Source: Deferrisomatales bacterium (lineage in GTDB: Bacteria > Desulfobacterota > Deferrisomatia > Deferrisomatales > JARGFW01). Taken from it: a stretch of 41,254 nucleotides of DNA. The position numbers were made by a program, and so were the translations under genes. The notes under the pieces are model-generated. The model did no database searches. It saw only the letters and a program-made list of their open reading frames with translations, and was not told where the DNA came from. The stretch is taken from contig JARGFW010000018.1 of assembly GCA_029211085.1 (NCBI GenBank), positions 1 through 41,254 on the forward strand. The letters are read 5' to 3'. Below are positions 8,536 through 17,270 of this stretch, piece by piece. Every line of letters starts with the position of its first letter. Position 1 is the first letter of the stretch.

Positions 8536-9862
8536 CGAAAGACAGCACGTCGCCGTGATCGGCCTGGGCAACTTCGGCATGACCGTCGCGTCGGAACTGG
8601 CCCGCCGCGGCTGCCGGGTGCTGGCCATAGACACCGACCCAGGTCGGGCCCGGGACGCCCAGGCATTCGTGGACACCGCGGTGGTCGCCACCGCCACCGA
8701 CCCCGAGGAGTTGGCCACCATCGGGGTGGGCCGGACCCGGGCGGCGATCGTCAGCCTCGGCGACCAGGCCCACAACTCCACCCTGGCCACCCTGTATCTA
8801 CGCCGGCTGGGGATTCCGGTCATTTTCGCCAAGGCGATCAACGAAGACCACGCCGAGATCCTCGCCGGGGTGGGTGCCACCGAGGTGTTCTACCCGGAGA
8901 AGGAGATGGCGGTCCGGGTGGCGCAGCGTGTGGGGTCCAACAACGTGCTGGACGCGTTCCATCTCGCCTCCAACTTGAGCGTCATCGAGGTGGCCGCCCC
9001 CACAGAGTTCGTGGGCCGGTCCCTCGCAGAGCTCGACCTGGGCCGCCGCCACGGCATCCAGGTGCTGGCGGTCAAGGAGCTGATACCGGAACGGGTGGTG
9101 CTGGTGCCCGGCCCCGCAACCGTGCTCAAGGACAGCGACATCCTGCTGGTGTCGGGCCGGGACGCCGTTCTGCGCACCTGGGGCGCCACCGGGGTCGAGC
9201 GCAAAAAGTTCGTGGTGGTCGGCCTCGGGGGGTTCGGCCGCAACACCGTACGGGCCCTCCACGAGATGGGCCACGACGTGCTGGCCCTGGACAGCGACCC
9301 CCGCGCCGTAGATGCCGTGCGCCCGTTCGCCAGCCGAGTAGAGGTAGTGGACGCTTGCGACCGGGGCGGCCTCGAGGCCGCGGGGGCGGCCGCCGCCGAC
9401 GTAGGGGTGGTGGGGCTGGGCAGCCACATCGACGTCTCCCTGTTGGCGACGATGGCGCTCAAGAAACTGGGGGTGGCGCCGATCATCGCCAAGGCAGTCA
9501 CCGGAGACCACGCGGTGATCCTCCGGCAACTGGGGGCCACCGAAGTGATCCAGCCGGAAAAGGACGTGGCCAAGCGGGTCGCCGAGCGCCTGATGCGCCC
9601 GGGAGTGCTGGAGGAGATCCCCTACATCGAGGGCTACGCGTTCATCGAGACCCCAGCCCCCGGCTACCTGGTGGGCAAGACCCTGGCCGAGGCCGCCCTG
9701 CGCCGCCGCCACCACACCGCGGTGGTGGCCGTAAAGCGCGGCTTCGGCGCCAATGAGGCCACCGTGCCGGCAGCCGGCGACCTGATGGTGGAGCGAGGCG
9801 ACGTGTTGATCCTGCTCACCCGCCACGAGGACCTGGCCGCTCTGCGGCAGGGCCTGGGCTGA
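8525..9862 (+). CDS. trkA: TrkA, NAD-binding regulator of potassium uptake
   Basis: Cytoplasmic RCK-domain protein that gates the neighbouring K+ channel in response to nucleotides. It contains two tandem TrkA-N Rossmann domains (VIGLGNFGMTVASELARRG at the N-terminus and VVGLGGFGRNTVRALHEMG near residue 235), each followed by a TrkA-C domain, the full-length TrkA layout. The TTG at 8525 has GAGG six bases upstream and is preferred here. An ATG at 8507 without a clear ribosome-binding site would add six residues. Either start lies inside the end of the channel gene, so the two are translationally coupled. Confidence 0.93.
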   Translation: MSANERQHVAVIGLGNFGMTVASELARRGCRVLAIDTDPGRARDAQAFVDTAVVATATDPEELATIGVGRTRAAIVSLGDQAHNSTLATLYLRRLGIPVIFAKAINEDHAEILAGVGATEVFYPEKEMAVRVAQRVGSNNVLDAFHLASNLSVIEVAAPTEFVGRSLAELDLGRRHGIQVLAVKELIPERVVLVPGPATVLKDSDILLVSGRDAVLRTWGATGVERKKFVVVGLGGFGRNTVRALHEMGHDVLALDSDPRAVDAVRPFASRVEVVDACDRGGLEAAGAAAADVGVVGLGSHIDVSLLATMALKKLGVAPIIAKAVTGDHAVILRQLGATEVIQPEKDVAKRVAERLMRPGVLEEIPYIEGYAFIETPAPGYLVGKTLAEAALRRRHHTAVVAVKRGFGANEATVPAAGDLMVERGDVLILLTRHEDLAALRQGLG

Positions 9863-9959
9863 CCAAGGTCGCCAGGACAGGACTTGGAACATGAAATTCT
9901 TTGGGGACAGCAGGGTCTCTTCCTGGGAGGCTGCTGACAGACAATCAAGAGGCGTTGCA

Positions 9960-10430
9960 ATGGCAAGGACCCTATCAGTAATCATTTTCTCTCTCCTCGT
10001 TTTAGTCTGCTTACCAAGGTCTTCTTTTTCCGAGATCGTGGGCCACGTAGACACGAAGTGGAATGCCCTCAGCCCAGACGATTCAATCGTTGTAGAAGCA
10101 TTTGACGACCCAGACATTGAAGGGGTTGCTTGTCATATAAGCAGAGCAAAGAAAGGAGGATGGAAACGCACTGTTGGGCTCGGGGAAGATCCTTCTGAAG
10201 CGTCGATTGCTTGCAGACAAATCGGACCAATCAAGATTCAAGGCACGCTCGAAGATGGTGAAGAGGTTTTCAGTGCGAGAGCCAGCGCGGTTTTTAAGAA
10301 AGTACACGTGGTCAGGTTCTTGGACAAAAAAAGAAACACCCTTGTCTATTTGGTGTATAGCGACAAGTTGATTGATGGATCGCCTAAGAACTCGCTGTCC
10401 ACGGTTCCGATGATGCCATGGGGTAAGTAG
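9960..10430 (+). CDS. creA: CreA-family periplasmic protein
   Basis: A 156-residue protein with a signal peptide (MARTLSVIIFSLLVLV, cleavage near SFS-EIV). The mature part has the CreA hallmarks IVVEAFDDPDIEGVACHISRA and EASIACRQIGPI, including the two conserved cysteines. CreA is a widespread proteobacterial protein of unknown biochemical role, named from the E. coli creABCD locus; no creBCD genes are here. The ATG at 9960 has GAGG eight bases upstream; a longer reading from 9891 would put a non-signal-like segment in front. The gene is clearly richer in A+T than its neighbours, which suggests recent transfer. Confidence 0.88.
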   Translation: MARTLSVIIFSLLVLVCLPRSSFSEIVGHVDTKWNALSPDDSIVVEAFDDPDIEGVACHISRAKKGGWKRTVGLGEDPSEASIACRQIGPIKIQGTLEDGEEVFSARASAVFKKVHVVRFLDKKRNTLVYLVYSDKLIDGSPKNSLSTVPMMPWGK

Positions 10431-10815
10431 CCTACCTGGGGCCGATGGGCAGTCGGGTACCCTGCAAAGGTTTCTCTCCACACACCGGACTCCCGGTGTG
10501 GGAACCTTCCGATCCCCCCATGGATGGCACCATCGCTTCGCGTTCCTGCCACGAGTTGCCATTTCCAGGGACAGAGCCTTCCCCTTTGGAACCGGATTTC
10601 GCCTGAAGTGAAGTTCTTGTGTCCATGGCCGGTATTCCGCTCGAAGGCCCGAGAAGCCGGAAGACAAGCCGCAGCCTTTGCCCTTCTCACCCGACGGGCC
10701 CCGTCAAACCGGAGTTCTCAACGTGCGGCTGCGGCGCCCCATCGTTGACACCCGAGCAGCTCGGCCCGTACACTACGGCTCCCTCCTTTCGCCCGCCCCG
10801 TCGAGGTTTTCCCCC
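10431..10815 (+). other. Gene-free stretch before ygiQ
   Basis: No convincing gene in either strand over 385 bases. It holds an 8-bp hairpin CACACCGG (10481-10488) / CCGGTGTG (10493-10500) with a 4-nt loop and no T tract, and the ygiQ promoter near its right end. The open frame continuing upstream of ygiQ has no start with a ribosome-binding site. Confidence 0.5.
10745..10774 (+). promoter_or_regulatory. Candidate sigma-70 promoter of ygiQ
   Basis: A perfect -35 TTGACA (10745-10750), an 18-base spacer and TACACT (10769-10774, 4/6). The predicted transcription start is about 35 bases before the ygiQ ATG. Confidence 0.6.
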
Positions 10816-12702
10816 ATGTCCGCCCCCAGCAAGCTGTTGCCCGAAGCCCCGGAACGCCCCGGGGACGTGTTCGACGTGGTCCTGGTCAGCGGGGACGCCT
10901 ATGTCGATCACCCGGCCTTCGGCGCCGCACTGATTGGCCGCTACCTGGAGTCCTTGGGCTACCGGGTGGGCATCCTGGCCCAGCCGGACTGGACCGGGCC
11001 CGAGGCGTTCCGCCGTTTCGGCAAGCCGCGGCTGTTCTTCGGGGTCAGCGCCGGCAACCTGGACTCGGTGGTGGCCCACTACACCCCGGGTCGGCACCGC
11101 CGCACCAAGGATGCCTACACTCCCGGCGGTTCCGTGGGCAAACGCCCGGACTACGCCGCGGTGGTATACGCCCAGCGCTGCAAGGAGGCGTTCCCCGAGG
11201 TCCCGGTTGTGATGGGGGGGATCGAAGCCAGCCTGCGCCGGCTATCCCACTACGACTACATCAAGGACAAGGTGAAAGGCTCGGTGCTGGCCGACGCCAA
11301 AGCCGATTTCCTGGTCTACGGCATGGCCGAACGGGCCCTGGCAGAGTTGGCCCTGGGCCTGCGGGAGGGCGACTCCAGCCTGGAACTGGAGAAGATCGGC
11401 GGCCTGGCCTACCGCACCACGACACCGCCGACGGGGGACGGGGTGGTCACCTTGCCGGCCCACGAAGCGGTGCGCGACGACCCGGACCGCTTTCTGGAGT
11501 ACTATCGCGCGTTGGACCAGGCCCTGCGCACTCCGGCCGCCCCCACCCTGGTGCAACCCCACGGCGGCCAGTTCGTGGTGGTCAATCCTCCCGCCGCCCC
11601 CCTGAGCCCCGCCGAACTCGACCGCCTCTACGAGCTGCCGTTCACCCGCCGCTATCCCGAGCGCTACGACGCCGACGGCGGCATCCCCGCCCTGGAACCG
11701 GTGCGCTTCTCGGTGGTGACCCACCGGGGCTGTTACGGCGGCTGCTCGTTCTGCGCCATCGCTGCCCACCAGGGCAAGGGCATCGTCAGCCGCAGCCCCG
11801 AGAGCGTGCTGGCCGAAGTGGCCCGGGTCACCCGGGACCCCCTGTTTCGCGGCACCATCCAGGACGTGGGTGGCCCCAGCGCCAACATGTACGCCACCGG
11901 CTGCCGGCGAGCGGCACCCGGCCGCAGCGCCTGCGACCGGGCCAGCTGCATCCACCCGGACGTTTGCATGCACCTGGACACCTCCGGCGCCGGCTACCTC
12001 AAGCTACTGCGGGCGGTGCGCCGGGTGCCCGGAGTGAAGCACGCCTTCGTGGCCTCCGGGCTGCGCTACGATCTGCTCACCCTCCCCGGCCAGCGGCGGC
12101 TGCTGCGGGAACTGATGCAACACCACGTGGGCGGGCAGATGAAGGTGGCTCCCGAGGCGGTGGCCAACCGCTCCCTGAAGCTGATGGGCAAGCCTGGGGT
12201 GCGCAAGTACCGAGACTTCACCGAACTGTTCGAACAGATCAAGGGCGAGCTGGAGCAACCGATCCACCTCATCCCCTATCTCATGACCGGCCACCCGGGC
12301 TCGGACCTGCGCGACGCGGTGGACCTGGCCAAGTTCACCTCCGAACTGGGCCACTTCGCCGAGCAGGTGCAGGACTTCACCCCCACCCCCATGACCCGCT
12401 CCACGTGCATGTACCACACCGGGCGCGACCCGAGCACCGGGGAGCCGGTGCTGGTGCCCAAAGGCAAGGAGAAGACCGTCCACCGAGCCCTCGCCCAGCA
12501 CCGCAGCCCCGAGAACCGCAAGCTCCTGGTGCGCCATTTCGAGGAACTGGGCAAGGAGGGGTTGCTGCGCACGCTGTATGGCCCGCGCGGGAAAGCCAGC
12601 CCCGGGAAGCCGACCGGGCGCGGTACCCGGTCCGGAGTGCGCGGCGACAAACCCGTGGCGCGTGGTCGCCCGCCCCGCGGGGGCGGGCGCGGCACCCGCT
12701 GA
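10816..12702 (+). CDS. ygiQ: YgiQ family radical SAM protein
   Basis: A 628-residue YgiQ-type radical SAM enzyme. The N-terminal part (DVVLVSGDAYVDHPAFG) is the cobalamin-binding-like domain diagnostic of the family. The radical SAM cysteines are at about 306, 310 and 313 (CYGGCSFC), binding the 4Fe-4S cluster that cleaves S-adenosylmethionine. A second set of cysteines follows around residues 360-385, as in other YgiQ proteins. The reaction is unknown. The C-terminal 35 residues are an Arg/Gly/Pro-rich, probably disordered tail. The ATG at 10816 is chosen because the family start aligns there and a promoter ends just before it. Confidence 0.92.
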   Translation: MSAPSKLLPEAPERPGDVFDVVLVSGDAYVDHPAFGAALIGRYLESLGYRVGILAQPDWTGPEAFRRFGKPRLFFGVSAGNLDSVVAHYTPGRHRRTKDAYTPGGSVGKRPDYAAVVYAQRCKEAFPEVPVVMGGIEASLRRLSHYDYIKDKVKGSVLADAKADFLVYGMAERALAELALGLREGDSSLELEKIGGLAYRTTTPPTGDGVVTLPAHEAVRDDPDRFLEYYRALDQALRTPAAPTLVQPHGGQFVVVNPPAAPLSPAELDRLYELPFTRRYPERYDADGGIPALEPVRFSVVTHRGCYGGCSFCAIAAHQGKGIVSRSPESVLAEVARVTRDPLFRGTIQDVGGPSANMYATGCRRAAPGRSACDRASCIHPDVCMHLDTSGAGYLKLLRAVRRVPGVKHAFVASGLRYDLLTLPGQRRLLRELMQHHVGGQMKVAPEAVANRSLKLMGKPGVRKYRDFTELFEQIKGELEQPIHLIPYLMTGHPGSDLRDAVDLAKFTSELGHFAEQVQDFTPTPMTRSTCMYHTGRDPSTGEPVLVPKGKEKTVHRALAQHRSPENRKLLVRHFEELGKEGLLRTLYGPRGKASPGKPTGRGTRSGVRGDKPVARGRPPRGGGRGTR

Positions 12703-12725
12703 GCCCGGAGAAGGAGACAGAAGCG

Positions 12726-13010
12726 GTGTTTCAAGAAAGCGAGATCGTGCAACTCCTGTTGGGGCTGGGGATGGTGCCCCTGCTGTGGCTGGCCCGCATC
12801 CCCCGGCGGCGCCCCGGCTTCGGGTTGTTCTACACCGGCCTCGGGGTGATGCTGACGTCCTGGGTGCTTACCGTGGCCGAAGGGGTGGTCTTCCCGGTGT
12901 TGTGCAACCAACTGGAGCACTTCTGCCACGCCCTCGCCGGGCTGCTGTTCCTGGCCGCCTGCTGGACCTGGGCCTACCGGGCCGCCCAAGCCGAGGAGCA
13001 CCCGTCGTGA
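12726..13010 (+). CDS. Small membrane protein coupled to the hybrid kinase
   Basis: Not recognised by family. 94 residues with three predicted membrane helices (about 7-24, 33-54 and 64-84). The second loop and third helix contain CNQLEHFCHALAG, with two histidines and two cysteines close together. It starts with GTG after an AAGGAG-type site and its stop overlaps the GTG start of the kinase (GTGA), so the two are translationally coupled. The N-terminal membrane segment of the kinase contains a similar asparagine/histidine pattern (SNTLQHGG). I infer that it is an accessory sensor subunit. Confidence 0.7.
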   Translation: MFQESEIVQLLLGLGMVPLLWLARIPRRRPGFGLFYTGLGVMLTSWVLTVAEGVVFPVLCNQLEHFCHALAGLLFLAACWTWAYRAAQAEEHPS

Positions 13011-14809
13011 ACTGGGTGGTGCTGTTCGACGTGACCGGCGCGGCCGCGTTCCTCGGCGCGCTGCTGCTGGTGCCGCGCATTCCGGACCGGGTCCTGGACC
13101 GCCAGTCGCGCCTGTTTTTGTCGGTCTGTCTCGGCATCTACACCTTCAACGGCTTCTCCAACACCCTCCAACACGGCGGCATCACCGATTTCCTGGACCG
13201 CTTCGAGGACTACTTCGAGATCCTCTTCGCCCCCTCGTTGCTGTTCTTCCTGTTCTCCGCCCTGGCCGGATGGGAAAGACGTCAGAGACGGCACACCGAA
13301 CAGTCCCTGCGCCACAGCGAGGCGCGGTTTCGCGAACTGGCCGAGCTACTCCCCGAGATCGTGTTTGAGACCGACCTGGGGGGGAGACTCATCTTCGTCA
13401 ACCGCCGCGGTCTGGAGCTCACCGGTTACAGCCCCGAGGATGTGATGGATGAGTTTCGGGTAGGTGAGCTGCTGGCACCGGAGGACCGGGCCCGGGCCCG
13501 CCGCAACGCTGCCGCAGTGTTCTCCGGCGGAGAGACCCGCGGCGTGGAGTACACCATCCGCCGCAAAGACGGCTCCGGCTTTCCGGCCCTGGCGTTCACT
13601 GCGCCGATTTTCCGGGACGAAAAGCCTACCGGCATGCGCGGCATCGTCGTCGATTCCAGCCACGCCAAGGCGTTGGAGGCTCAACTGCTGCAAGCCCAGA
13701 AGATGGAGGCGGTGGGCACCTTGGCCGGGGGCGTGGCCCACGACTTCAACAACCTCATCCATGCCATCTCCGGGTATCTGCACCTGGTACTGCGCGGCAA
13801 TGCCGTGACGCCGGAGGATCAGCGGCGCCTGGAACGTGCGGAGCAGGCCTGCGACCGGGCCGCCGAACTGGTGCGCGGGCTGCTGACCTTCAGTCGCCGC
13901 AGCGAGCCGGCTCTCACCACGGTGGATCTGAACCGGGAGGTGACCCAGGTGCTGTCGATCCTGGAGCGCACCATTCCCAAGATGATTCGCATCGTGCCCA
14001 CCCTGGGCGAAGGGCTGTGGCCGGTGAAGGGAGACCCGGTGCAGGTGGAGCAGATACTGCTGAACCTGGGGAGCAACGCCCGGGACGCGATCCGCGGCCA
14101 GGGCCTCTTGACCATTGCCACCGCCAACGTGGAACTGGGGGCCGGGCACCCCCTGGTAACGGCCGATCTGCCCCCCGGCCGCTACGTGAGGCTCACCGTG
14201 AGTGACAACGGGGAGGGCATGTCTCCGGAGGTGGTCGAGCAGGTGTTCGACCCGTTCTTCACCACCAAGGAGGTGGGCAGGGGAACGGGTCTTGGGTTGG
14301 CCGTGGTGTATGGCATCGTGCGCGGCCACGGCGGCCAGGTGACCTGCAGCAGCACCCCCGGCAGGGGCACCACGTTCGAGATCCATCTCCCCGCCGACGC
14401 CCCCGCCCGGCAGGAGGAGCCGGCGGCGTCGGCACCCGCCGTGGTGCGCGGCGGCGGCCAGCAGATCCTGGTGGTGGACGATGAGGACGCGGTGCGGGAG
14501 ATCGCCTGCGAGGGCCTGACCGACGCCGGCTACCGGGTGCGCGGCGCAGCCAGCGGAGAGGCAGCCCTCGACCTGCTGGCGAATTCCTGGCGGCCGGCGC
14601 TGGTGATGCTGGATCTGGGCATGCCGGGCATGGGAGGGCGACGGTGCCTGGAGGAGATCCGCGTCCGCTACCCCGGCCTTCCCGTACTGGTGGCCAGCGG
14701 CTACGCCATGGAGCAGGAGCACGCGGACCTGGACGTCGACGGTACCCTGGGCAAGCCCTACCGTCTGGCGGACCTGCTGGCGGAGGTGGCCCGCCTGCTC
14801 GCTGCCTGA
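13007..14809 (+). CDS. Hybrid sensor histidine kinase (membrane-PAS-HisKA-HATPase-REC)
   Basis: A 600-residue hybrid kinase. Two or three membrane helices occupy about residues 1-90, then a PAS domain (about 104-225), a HisKA dimerisation domain with phospho-accepting His near 245 (GGVAHDFNN), a HATPase domain with NARDAI, DNGEGM and [11 protein letters not shown] boxes, and a C-terminal receiver (about 485-600). The receiver keeps the acidic pair (VVDDED), the phospho-accepting Asp near 536 ([11 protein letters not shown]), the Ser switch residue and the Lys of GKPY. No DNA-binding output domain is present, and no response regulator gene adjoins it, so its target is elsewhere. Confidence 0.9.
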   Translation: MNWVVLFDVTGAAAFLGALLLVPRIPDRVLDRQSRLFLSVCLGIYTFNGFSNTLQHGGITDFLDRFEDYFEILFAPSLLFFLFSALAGWERRQRRHTEQSLRHSEARFRELAELLPEIVFETDLGGRLIFVNRRGLELTGYSPEDVMDEFRVGELLAPEDRARARRNAAAVFSGGETRGVEYTIRRKDGSGFPALAFTAPIFRDEKPTGMRGIVVDSSHAKALEAQLLQAQKMEAVGTLAGGVAHDFNNLIHAISGYLHLVLRGNAVTPEDQRRLERAEQACDRAAELVRGLLTFSRRSEPALTTVDLNREVTQVLSILERTIPKMIRIVPTLGEGLWPVKGDPVQVEQILLNLGSNARDAIRGQGLLTIATANVELGAGHPLVTADLPPGRYVRLTVSDNGEGMSPEVVEQVFDPFFTTKEVGRGTGLGLAVVYGIVRGHGGQVTCSSTPGRGTTFEIHLPADAPARQEEPAASAPAVVRGGGQQILVVDDEDAVREIACEGLTDAGYRVRGAASGEAALDLLANSWRPALVMLDLGMPGMGGRRCLEEIRVRYPGLPVLVASGYAMEQEHADLDVDGTLGKPYRLADLLAEVARLLAA

Positions 14810-14838
14810 GCGATGTCGAGTCAGCTTCGGCGAAAGAC

Positions 14839-14867
14839 ACGACCTCGGGGGGCCGGAGGTCGTTTTT
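14839..14867 (+). terminator. Terminator after the hybrid kinase
   Basis: An 8-bp stem ACGACCTC (14839-14846) / GAGGTCGT (14856-14863) with a G-rich loop runs into TTTT. It is 30 bases after the kinase stop codon. Confidence 0.8.
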
Positions 14868-14999
14868 CACCGTGCAGGACAGGAAGTGGAACAACCCCGC
14901 ACCGTCGGCCGGTTCCCGGGGTCTCCTTCCCGGAGTTCGCTCCCTTCCCGGTGAACCGCTCTTGGGCGTTCGCCGGAGGGAAGGGTTCCGGCACAGGGC

Positions 15000-16109
15000 C
15001 TACAGCAACGACTCCAGGGGCACGGCCTCATCCCCCATCGCCGCCGCCACCGGCGGGCAGGTGATCTGGCCCGCCCAGGTATTCACCCCCTTGGCCAGCG
15101 CGGAGTCGGCACGCAACACCCCCGCCAGATCCTCGCCGGCCAGCTTGCGACAGTACGGCAGGGTGACGTTGGTCAACGCGTAGGTGCTGGTCATGGGCAC
15201 GGCCCCAGGGATGTTCGGCACGCAGTAGTGGATCACCCCCTCCTCGACGTAGACCGGATCGGCGTGACTGGTGGGCCGGCTGGTCTCGCTGATGCCCCCC
15301 TGGTCGATGGCCACATCCACGAACACGCTGCCCTCCTTCATACCCTGCAGCACCTCCCGGTCCACCAGTCGCGGCGCCTTCGCACCGGCCACCAACACCG
15401 CCCCCACCAACATGTCGCACTCCGCCGCCGCCTCGCGGATGCTGCGGCGGTTCGACATCAGGGTCACCACCTTGCCGTCGAACACGTCGTCGATGTAGCT
15501 CAGGCGGGAGTGGTCGATGTCCACGATCACCACCTGGGCACCCAGCCCGTAGGCGACCTTGGCTGCGTTGATGCCCACCGCGCCCCCGCCGAGAATGACG
15601 ATGCGGCCGTGCTTGGTTCCCGGCACCCCCCCCAGCAGGATGCCCGAGCCCCCTTTCTCCCGCTGCAGGAACGCCGCCCCCAACTGTACCGCCATCTTCC
15701 CCGCCACCTGGCTCATCGGCGCCAACAGGGGCAGACTGCCGTCGGCCAACTGGATGGTCTCGTAGGCCACCGCACGGGCCTGGCGCGCACGCAGCACCGC
15801 CACCAGATCGGGCAGCGGCGCCAGATGCAGGAAGGTGAACAGCAACTGCCCCTCCTGCAGCAACGGGTACTCCTCCGGGAGCGGCTCCTTGACCTTCATC
15901 ACCAGATCTGCCCCCCGCCAAACCCGCCCGGCGGCGGCGATCTCAGCCCCGGCCGCCTGGAACTGGGCATCGGTGATGCCGCTGCCCACCCCGGCCCCGG
16001 ACTCCACCAATACCCGGTGGCCGTCCCGGACCAGTTCCTCCACCCCGGAAGGCACGATGCCCACGCGGTACTCGTTGTTCTTGATCTCCTTGGGGACACC
16101 GATGACCAT
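15000..16109 (-). CDS. ald: Alanine dehydrogenase
   Basis: A 369-residue NAD-dependent alanine dehydrogenase, converting L-alanine to pyruvate and ammonia and the reverse. Recognisable features are the start MVIGVPKEIKNNEYRVG, the substrate lysine in VMKVKEP, the catalytic His in TFLHLA, the Rossmann motif GGGAVGINAAK, the catalytic Asp in VAIDQGG and the PNIPGAVPMTSTYALTN segment. A GGGAGGAA site precedes the ATG. Its position downstream of PII and near amtB fits a role in ammonium assimilation or alanine use, but it has its own promoter-like sequence and a hairpin separates it from the PII gene. Confidence 0.95.
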   Translation of the reverse strand: MVIGVPKEIKNNEYRVGIVPSGVEELVRDGHRVLVESGAGVGSGITDAQFQAAGAEIAAAGRVWRGADLVMKVKEPLPEEYPLLQEGQLLFTFLHLAPLPDLVAVLRARQARAVAYETIQLADGSLPLLAPMSQVAGKMAVQLGAAFLQREKGGSGILLGGVPGTKHGRIVILGGGAVGINAAKVAYGLGAQVVIVDIDHSRLSYIDDVFDGKVVTLMSNRRSIREAAAECDMLVGAVLVAGAKAPRLVDREVLQGMKEGSVFVDVAIDQGGISETSRPTSHADPVYVEEGVIHYCVPNIPGAVPMTSTYALTNVTLPYCRKLAGEDLAGVLRADSALAKGVNTWAGQITCPPVAAAMGDEAVPLESLL

Positions 16110-16141
16110 GCCGTTCCTCCCGTCGTGTGGGTAGGTGCGAC

Positions 16142-16170
16142 AGCATAGCCGAGCACCCGGGAACCGGCAA
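16142..16170 (-). promoter_or_regulatory. Candidate sigma-70 promoter of ald
   Basis: On the minus strand TTGCCG (16170-16165) and TATGCT (16147-16142) are 17 bases apart, each a 4/6 match, about 33 bases before the ald start. Confidence 0.5.
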
Positions 16171-16273
16171 AACGTCTATCACCTGCTGGCGGGGATTCCG
16201 GGCCACGGGCACGTTCCCCACGGCCTGTCAGCACGCCCCGCGCCAGGCGGCAGGGAGCATGATCTATGACGAC

Positions 16274-16304
16274 GACCGGCCCGGGCAATCTGCCCGGGCC
16301 GGTC
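16274..16304 (-). terminator. Strong hairpin between the PII gene and ald
   Basis: A perfect 14-bp GC stem (16274-16287 with 16291-16304) with a 3-nt loop, 30 bases past the PII stop. It lacks a clear T tract, so it may act as an RNA-stabilising or weak terminator structure. Confidence 0.6.
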
Positions 16305-16333
16305 GCGGTGGTGGATGGTAGCGTAGTCGTCGA

Positions 16334-16726
<393 letters not shown>

Positions 16727-17128
16727 TCAAGATACGGGGTTGGTGTTGCGCTTGCTCTGAAGGTCCGACCCGAGAGCCGTCGTCCGCTCGTCGTCACCCA
16801 GGGTGCTCGCCGGGCCGGACCACACTGGCAGGCTGTTGCCCCTCGTTCCCTTCAGGTTCCGTGCCAACCTCCCTGGTTCCCGCACGAATCTGCCGGAAAG
16901 CCCACCGTTGGGCGAAAATCTGCCGCCCCTGGGACCTGTACGGGCTTTCCGAACGTCCGGTGGACCCTACAGGTTTGTTACTCCATCGGCGATATAAATA
17001 CATATTTGTTTCTATGTGCAGAACAACCACGTTTTTGTGATTATTTAAAATATTCCTCACTTTTTTGTCCTAAACATCCCGTCATGCCGCTGCCAGGCAC
17101 GCCGGTTAGTCCCACGTAACTTATTGTA

Positions 17129-17141
17129 TATCAAGTACTTA
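17129..17141 (+). promoter_or_regulatory. Putative IHF-binding site upstream of amtB
   Basis: TATCAAGTACTTA fits the IHF consensus WATCAANNNNTTR at every defined position. It lies about 30 bases upstream of the -24 element of the sigma-54-type promoter, where IHF bends DNA to bring a bound activator to the polymerase. Confidence 0.55.
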
Positions 17142-17169
17142 CAACACGTTTTTGGATGTTTCCCCGGCG

Positions 17170-17184
17170 TGGCACGCCCCTTGT
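17170..17184 (+). promoter_or_regulatory. Sigma-54 (-24/-12) promoter of amtB copy 1
   Basis: TGGCACG-CCCC-TTGT matches the -24/-12 consensus TGGCACG-N4-TTGC with exact spacing and one deviation (T for the final C). It is about 85 bases before the amtB start. Confidence 0.8.
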
Positions 17185-17270
17185 AATACCCCCTGCCGTC
17201 GCCGTCACCCAACCATCCACCCAACCGACAGATCGCAACCGCGCACAGAATGACCGACGAGGAGGAACCC

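Noticed and set aside
10481-10500. Hairpin after creA as a rho-independent terminator
   Set aside because: There is a good stem but no T tract on either strand.
10678-10815. N-terminal extension of ygiQ
   Set aside because: The extra 46 residues do not resemble the family, and the sigma-70-like promoter lies inside this stretch.
16826-16840. TGGCAGGCTGTTGC as another sigma-54 promoter
   Set aside because: The GG-to-GC spacing is one base short of the required -24/-12 distance.
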